Shown here: positions 60,484-64,000 of the stretch, one piece after another
Layout of the letters: every line of letters begins with the position of its first letter
Numbering within the stretch: the stretch's first letter is position 1
Assembly: GCA_965194375.1 (NCBI GenBank)
Contig: CBDAEL010000007.1
Strand: one strand, 5' to 3'
DNA from: Tabrizicola_A aquatica
GTDB taxonomy: Bacteria > Pseudomonadota > Alphaproteobacteria > Rhodobacterales > Rhodobacteraceae
Length of the DNA stretch: 64,000 bases
The notes under the pieces: model-generated
Database searches by the model: none
What the model saw: the letters and a program-made list of their open reading frames with translations, nothing else
Told to the model about the DNA's origin: nothing
Translations under genes and position numbers: made by a program

Positions 60484-61010
60484 GCGCCTTCCTTTGAATT
60501 GGGGCGAGTTAAGATGTTTTGTGCCATGGCTTCAAGAGCAGCCCGCAAGTCAGGATCCTTGACCGGCGCGGCGGTCTCGGCGGCCTTGGCCAGAACTGCA
60601 GGATCGGGGGGCGGTGGAGCCTTTGGGGCTGGGGAAAACTCGGCCTGCCCTTCGGCAAAGCCCGAGGCAGCGGTCTGGGTCAGAAGAATCCGCGAAATTG
60701 CGGCATAGCCATAGGCGGCATTGACCCTTTCGCGCAGGCGTTCCTTCTGCATTTCGACCATTGGAGCCACGGCACCCGTGGTCAAAAGCGTCAGTGAGGC
60801 CCCCATCCCTTCGCGCCCATAGCCCACCTTCACCGGCCGGGTGATACGCGCCATATCCTCGCCCGCGATTTCGGCCCAATGGGTCAAAAGCCGTGCCACA
60901 GCAAAGCCCCGGGATTCGCCCACAGAGCGGATCTGGTGTTTGACCAGCCCACCGGTGGGTTCAAATCCGCGCTCGCGGCGGGGCGGGGGAGGGGCGGGTG
61001 TGCGGGCCAT
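60480..61010 (-). CDS. DUF721 / DciA-like protein
   Basis: A 176-residue protein. The DUF721 core is RLLTHWAEIAGEDMARITRPVKV, followed by ASLTLLTTGAVAPMVEMQKERLRERVNAAYGYAAISRILLTQT. DciA is the ancestral loader of the replicative helicase DnaB. The C-terminal tail is Pro/Ala-rich (PAPKAPPPPDPAVLAKAAET) and disordered. I chose the ATG at 61010 (MARTPAPPPPRRERGFEPTGGL); the frame runs 21 codons further. It is divergent from mutY, the usual place in this order. Confidence 0.85.
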   Translation of the reverse strand: MARTPAPPPPRRERGFEPTGGLVKHQIRSVGESRGFAVARLLTHWAEIAGEDMARITRPVKVGYGREGMGASLTLLTTGAVAPMVEMQKERLRERVNAAYGYAAISRILLTQTAASGFAEGQAEFSPAPKAPPPPDPAVLAKAAETAAPVKDPDLRAALEAMAQNILTRPNSKEGA

Positions 61011-61107
61011 CTGGTCCTGTCCGGGATTGACGCTATTGTAAGCGGGAGCGGCGGAAAGGAAAGCGGATTGCACGCGGCAAACCGCCCGGGGGTTTCACAC
61101 CCCCGGA

Positions 61108-61140
61108 CCCCCGTGGAGTACTTGTGCCAAGATGAAAGCG
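61108..61140. repeat. Extragenic repeat copy E
   Basis: CCCCCGTGGAGTACTTGTG, CCAAGATGAAAGCG is a diverged inverted copy of the family (AGTAC for AGTAT). It lies between the divergent DUF721 and mutY genes, 65 bases before the mutY start. Confidence 0.7.
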
Positions 61141-61204
61141 AATTTGAATCAAATGCTTGGCGACTGTATGGGGCGCGTTGGGGCGGAAAGTCGGGGGATA
61201 AATC

Positions 61205-62275
61205 TTGCGTGAGGAGCTCTGTGAGGCGGCGGGGGTGCAGCTGTTGCGGTGGTATGACGCGCAGGCCCGGGTGATGCCGTGGCGGGTGGGGCCCGAGGAT
61301 CGACGGCTAGGGGTTTTGCCTGATCCCTATCATGTCTGGCTGTCTGAGGTGATGTTGCAGCAGACCACGGTGGCGGCGGTGCGCGATTATTTCCGCCGTT
61401 TCGTCGGGCGTTGGCCGACGGTGGCGGATCTGGCTGCGGCAGAAGATGCTGTGGTGATGGGGGAATGGGCGGGGCTTGGGTATTACGCGCGGGCGCGCAA
61501 TCTGTTGGCCTGTGCGCGGGCCGTGGTGCGCGATCATGGCGGGCGGTTTCCTGATACGGTGGAGGCGTTGCGCAGCTTGCCCGGGGTGGGTCCCTACACG
61601 GCGGCGGCGGTCGCAGCGATTGCCTTTGACCGGTCGGCCGTGGTGGTAGACGGCAATGTCGAGCGGGTCTGTGCGCGGCTTTTCGCGGTGGAGGCCGAGA
61701 TGCCCGGCGCAAAGCCCGACTTGGTCCGGCTGGCGGGGTTGCTGACGCCGAATGCGCGGCCCGGCGATCATGCGCAAGCGATGATGGATCTGGGGGCGAC
61801 GATTTGCAGTCCGCGCAAGCCAGCCTGTGGGATTTGCCCAGTGTTGGGCTTTTGCGCCGGACGCGCGGCGGGAATTGCCGCTGATCTGCCGCGCAAGGGG
61901 GCCAAGCCTGCCAAGCCAGTGCGGACGGGTGTGGTTTGGGTCGCAGTGCGGCATGACGGGGCAGTGCTTTTGGAGGACCGGCCACCTCGTGGGCTTTTGG
62001 GTGGGATGCCCGGCTTTCCCGGCGATGGCTGGGACGGTGCGGGGGGAGAGGCTCCGATCTCTGCCGACTGGCACGAGGTTGGCAGCTTGCGCCATACCTT
62101 CACGCATTTCCATCTGGACCTGAGCGTGCGCGCCGCCCTGACCGAGGTCGAGCCGCAGCGCGGGGCCTTTGTGCCGCGCGCGGGATTTCAGCCTGCTGCC
62201 CTGCCAACGCTGATGCGTAAGGTCTGGGACACTGCGACGGCGCGGGCTGTTGAGTGGGGCGGCCATTGGCCCTAG
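61205..62275 (+). CDS. mutY: A/G-specific adenine glycosylase
   Basis: A 356-residue MutY. The helix-hairpin-helix and catalytic region read SEVMLQQTTVAAVRDYFRRFV, LPGVGPYTAAAVAAIAF and VVVDGNVERVCARLF (catalytic Asp), and the [4Fe-4S] loop is CSPRKPACGICPVLGFC (C-X6-C-X2-C-X5-C). The C-terminal NUDIX-like domain (VVWVAVRHDGAVLLEDRPPRGLLGGMPGFPG) recognises 8-oxoG. It removes A opposite 8-oxoG. The start is uncertain: TTG at 61205 is the first start in frame and lacks a clear ribosome-binding site. Confidence 0.94.
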   Translation: MREELCEAAGVQLLRWYDAQARVMPWRVGPEDRRLGVLPDPYHVWLSEVMLQQTTVAAVRDYFRRFVGRWPTVADLAAAEDAVVMGEWAGLGYYARARNLLACARAVVRDHGGRFPDTVEALRSLPGVGPYTAAAVAAIAFDRSAVVVDGNVERVCARLFAVEAEMPGAKPDLVRLAGLLTPNARPGDHAQAMMDLGATICSPRKPACGICPVLGFCAGRAAGIAADLPRKGAKPAKPVRTGVVWVAVRHDGAVLLEDRPPRGLLGGMPGFPGDGWDGAGGEAPISADWHEVGSLRHTFTHFHLDLSVRAALTEVEPQRGAFVPRAGFQPAALPTLMRKVWDTATARAVEWGGHWP

Positions 62276-62303
62276 GATCCGCCCGACTGTGCCGGAGGGT
62301 GTG

Positions 62304-63404
62304 ATGAGTAAGTTTGTCGGGTTGCGCCAGGCTGTGCCGTTCTGGCTTTCTCTGGGCTTGGTGCCTTTGGCGGTGCTGTCGGTCACGCAGGGCGGCTGGG
62401 TTGTGCTGGCGATGCCCCTTTATGCGTGGATGATGGTTACGGTGCTGGACAGCTTTCTGGGCCGCAATGAAGAAAACCTTGACCCGCAGACTGACGAGGC
62501 TGATCTCTGGTGGTATCGGCTCATCACCCTAGTTTGGTTTCCACTGCAAGCGGGTCTGATCTATGGGGCCATCTGGTGGGTGACGCGCAGCGATTTGGGC
62601 TGGTTGGAAGTCATCGGTCTGATGTTTGGCATTGGGGTGGCCTCGGGCACCATCGGCATGGTCTATGCGCATGAACTTTTGCATCAGAAGAACCGGGCAG
62701 AGCGCTGGCTGGGTGATCTGTTGCTGGCAACGGTGCTCTACAGCCATTTCCGCACCGAACATCTTTTGGTCCACCACACCCATGTCGGAACCCCGCGTGA
62801 TGCGGTGACCGCGCGCTACAATGAAGGCTTCCACCGGTATTTCCTGCGGGTGTTGTTGGATTGTCCCCGCTCGGCCTGGGAGGCCGAGGCGGAGAGGCTA
62901 TCCAAGGTGGGCCGCCCAGTCTGGCATCTGTCAAACCCGTTCTGGCGCTATGGTGCCTTGCAGGGGTTGGCGCTTATCATGGCCTATCTGGCGGGCGGCG
63001 GCTATGGTGTGGGGCTGTTCGTGTTACAGGCGTTTTTTGCGGTCTGGCAGTTGGAGTTGACGAACTACGTCGAGCATTACGGTCTGGTGCGGCAAAAGCA
63101 GCCCAATGGCAAATACGAACCCGTGCGACCGCATCACAGTTGGAACGCGCCGCATCGGGCGTCGAATTGGCTGCTGATCAATCTGCAGCGCCACTCGGAT
63201 CACCATTATAAGCCGGACCGCCGTTTTCCCTTGTTGCAAACCTACCCGGAAACCGAGGCACCGATGCTGCCCATGGGCTATCCGGCCATGACGGCACTGG
63301 CGATGATCCCGCCCCTTTGGCGGCGGCGAATGAACCCACGGGTTCGGGCGTGGCGTCGGCAGTTTTATTCCGGTGTGACCGCGTGGGCCAAGGCGGGCAG
63401 ATAG
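62304..63404 (+). CDS. alkB: Alkane 1-monooxygenase (AlkB family)
   Basis: A 366-residue integral-membrane di-iron monooxygenase. The His boxes are visible: YAHELLHQK, SHFRTEHLLVHHTHVG, NLQRHSDHH, and the family-typical NYVEHYGLVRQ. Several membrane segments flank them. It hydroxylates medium-chain alkanes or fatty acyl groups with rubredoxin. No rubredoxin gene is nearby. The ATG at 62304 (MSKFVGLRQAVPFW) follows GGAGGGTGTG. Its last 40 bases overlap the end of the convergent LysR gene, a possible regulator. Confidence 0.93.
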   Translation: MSKFVGLRQAVPFWLSLGLVPLAVLSVTQGGWVVLAMPLYAWMMVTVLDSFLGRNEENLDPQTDEADLWWYRLITLVWFPLQAGLIYGAIWWVTRSDLGWLEVIGLMFGIGVASGTIGMVYAHELLHQKNRAERWLGDLLLATVLYSHFRTEHLLVHHTHVGTPRDAVTARYNEGFHRYFLRVLLDCPRSAWEAEAERLSKVGRPVWHLSNPFWRYGALQGLALIMAYLAGGGYGVGLFVLQAFFAVWQLELTNYVEHYGLVRQKQPNGKYEPVRPHHSWNAPHRASNWLLINLQRHSDHHYKPDRRFPLLQTYPETEAPMLPMGYPAMTALAMIPPLWRRRMNPRVRAWRRQFYSGVTAWAKAGR

Positions 63405-64000
63405 GCCGCCTTCGTCGTCAGGTGGCTGACAAGTGCGGCCAAGGGGCGATGACGGGCACGGGCGTTCAGGTGCACAAGTGCATAGGGCCATGGCAGGGTG
63501 AAGCCTGCGGGCGTTTGATGCAGATCGGGGGCTGCGGCCGCTACGATCTGCGGCACAAGTGCGGCCCCTTGCCCCTGACGCACCGCCAAAAGTGCCAGAT
63601 GGGGGTCGTTTACAGCCAGACCCGTGGCAGCAGATGGGGGGACGAGGCCGTTCTGCGCATGCCACAGCGCCCAGCCCGGCAAGGAAGCATAGGCCGCGCC
63701 CCAATGAACCGTGATGCGCGGGGCGTCGGCGAGAGGGCCGGGCCGGGCCTGCACAATCACCATCTGGTCCGCAAAAAGCGGCACCACCTTGTGGTCTGGA
63801 TACAGCGCGCCGCCATAGCTGAGCCGCAGATCCGCCGCGCCTTCGGTCAGCGCGACCGGGTCAGGTTCGACCCGAAGCTCAACCGCTGCAGGGTAATCGG
63901 CCAGCGCGCCCAGCGCCCAAGGTGCCAACCACGGCAGGACCGAGAGGATCAGCCGTTTGTCGCGCGGGCCGACCTCGCCCAAGGGGGCGATACTGGCAAT
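63365..64000 (-). CDS. LysR family transcriptional regulator (5' end outside the window)
   Basis: The frame is open to the window edge, giving about 211 C-terminal residues of a LysR effector domain: GEVGPRDKRLILSVLPWLAPWALGAL, ALTEGAADLRLSYGG, PLFADQMVIVQARPG, ITVHWGAAYASL and QGQGAALVPQIVAAA are typical of the GcvA subgroup. The helix-turn-helix lies outside the window. The 3' end overlaps alkB by 40 bases on the opposite strand. Whether it controls alkB is not shown. Confidence 0.82.
   Translation of the reverse strand: MASIAPLGEVGPRDKRLILSVLPWLAPWALGALADYPAAVELRVEPDPVALTEGAADLRLSYGGALYPDHKVVPLFADQMVIVQARPGPLADAPRITVHWGAAYASLPGWALWHAQNGLVPPSAATGLAVNDPHLALLAVRQGQGAALVPQIVAAAAPDLHQTPAGFTLPWPYALVHLNARARHRPLAALVSHLTTKAAYLPALAHAVTPE

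Noticed and set aside
1..64000. CRISPR arrays, tRNA/rRNA genes, IS elements or prophage
   Set aside because: No regularly spaced direct repeats, no tRNA T-loop/acceptor pattern, no transposase, integrase or phage structural gene seen on either strand.

Overview
The window is high-GC, gene-dense DNA that reads as the chromosome of an alphaproteobacterium of the order Rhodobacterales (Rhodobacteraceae-like). The evidence is the ChvI-ChvG-HprK-EIIA-HPr block beside pckA, the Rhodobacterales-type DUF6473/DUF6478/DUF5368/DUF1491 proteins, the rpoZ-rsh-DUF2062-pdxJ-lepB-rnc-era-recO order, alphaproteobacterial LexA boxes (GTTC-N7-GTTC), FnrL-type boxes (TTGAT-N4-ATCAA), and a short extragenic repeat (CATCTTGGCCAAAATACTC) that I recall from this order. 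I see no phage, IS element, CRISPR array, tRNA or rRNA.

Layout. 1-3.6 kb: etfBA and hbd (electron transfer flavoprotein, 3-hydroxybutyryl-CoA dehydrogenase). 3.6-11 kb: an acyltransferase, then HPr, EIIA-Man, RapZ, HprK, ChvG and ChvI in one leftward block, divergent from a broken pckA. 11-16 kb: a TauE-like permease, a probable methylsuccinyl-CoA dehydrogenase, an SDR reductase and an MFS carrier. 16-25.4 kb: a long leftward housekeeping block (recO, DUF1491, era, rnc, two signal peptidases, pdxJ, DUF2062, rsh, rpoZ, folK). 25.5-35 kb: mixed small operons (NYN protein, YqaA, ispH, DUF6478, M23 peptidase, LysR, OmpA, GNAT, CinA-like, map). 35-41.3 kb: an SOS mutagenesis cassette SRAP-imuA-imuB-dnaE2 with two LexA boxes. 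41.5-49.8 kb: sulfotransferase, amine oxidase, xthA, an MFS carrier flanked by two related small-RNA candidates, a CenR-like regulator, ribA, an L,D-transpeptidase and pcaF. 49.9-53.5 kb: DUF5368 plus a Tat-exported sulfide:quinone oxidoreductase, divergent from a SulP permease around a perfect FnrL box. 53.5-58.7 kb: 5-oxoprolinase pxpABC abutting the wreck of a protocatechuate (pca) operon. 58.7-64 kb: a CaiB-type CoA transferase, DsbA, a DciA-like protein, mutY, alkB and a partial LysR gene.

Points of interest: (1) a perfect FnrL box placed for a class II promoter that would make a ~50-nt leftward RNA (CCTCCC motif plus intrinsic terminator), with a sequence relative 1.4 kb away behind the cenR-like gene; (2) erosion of central and aromatic metabolism: pckA carries one nonsense codon and two frameshifts, pcaQ has lost its middle, and pcaG survives only as a tail with a nonsense codon while BKACE and pcaB stay intact; (3) a second signal peptidase fused to a DUF805-like membrane domain, with His where the catalytic Lys should be; (4) a second LexA box inside imuA just ahead of imuB; (5) two families of extragenic palindromes/repeats, one copy of which forms the N-terminal codons of dnaE2.
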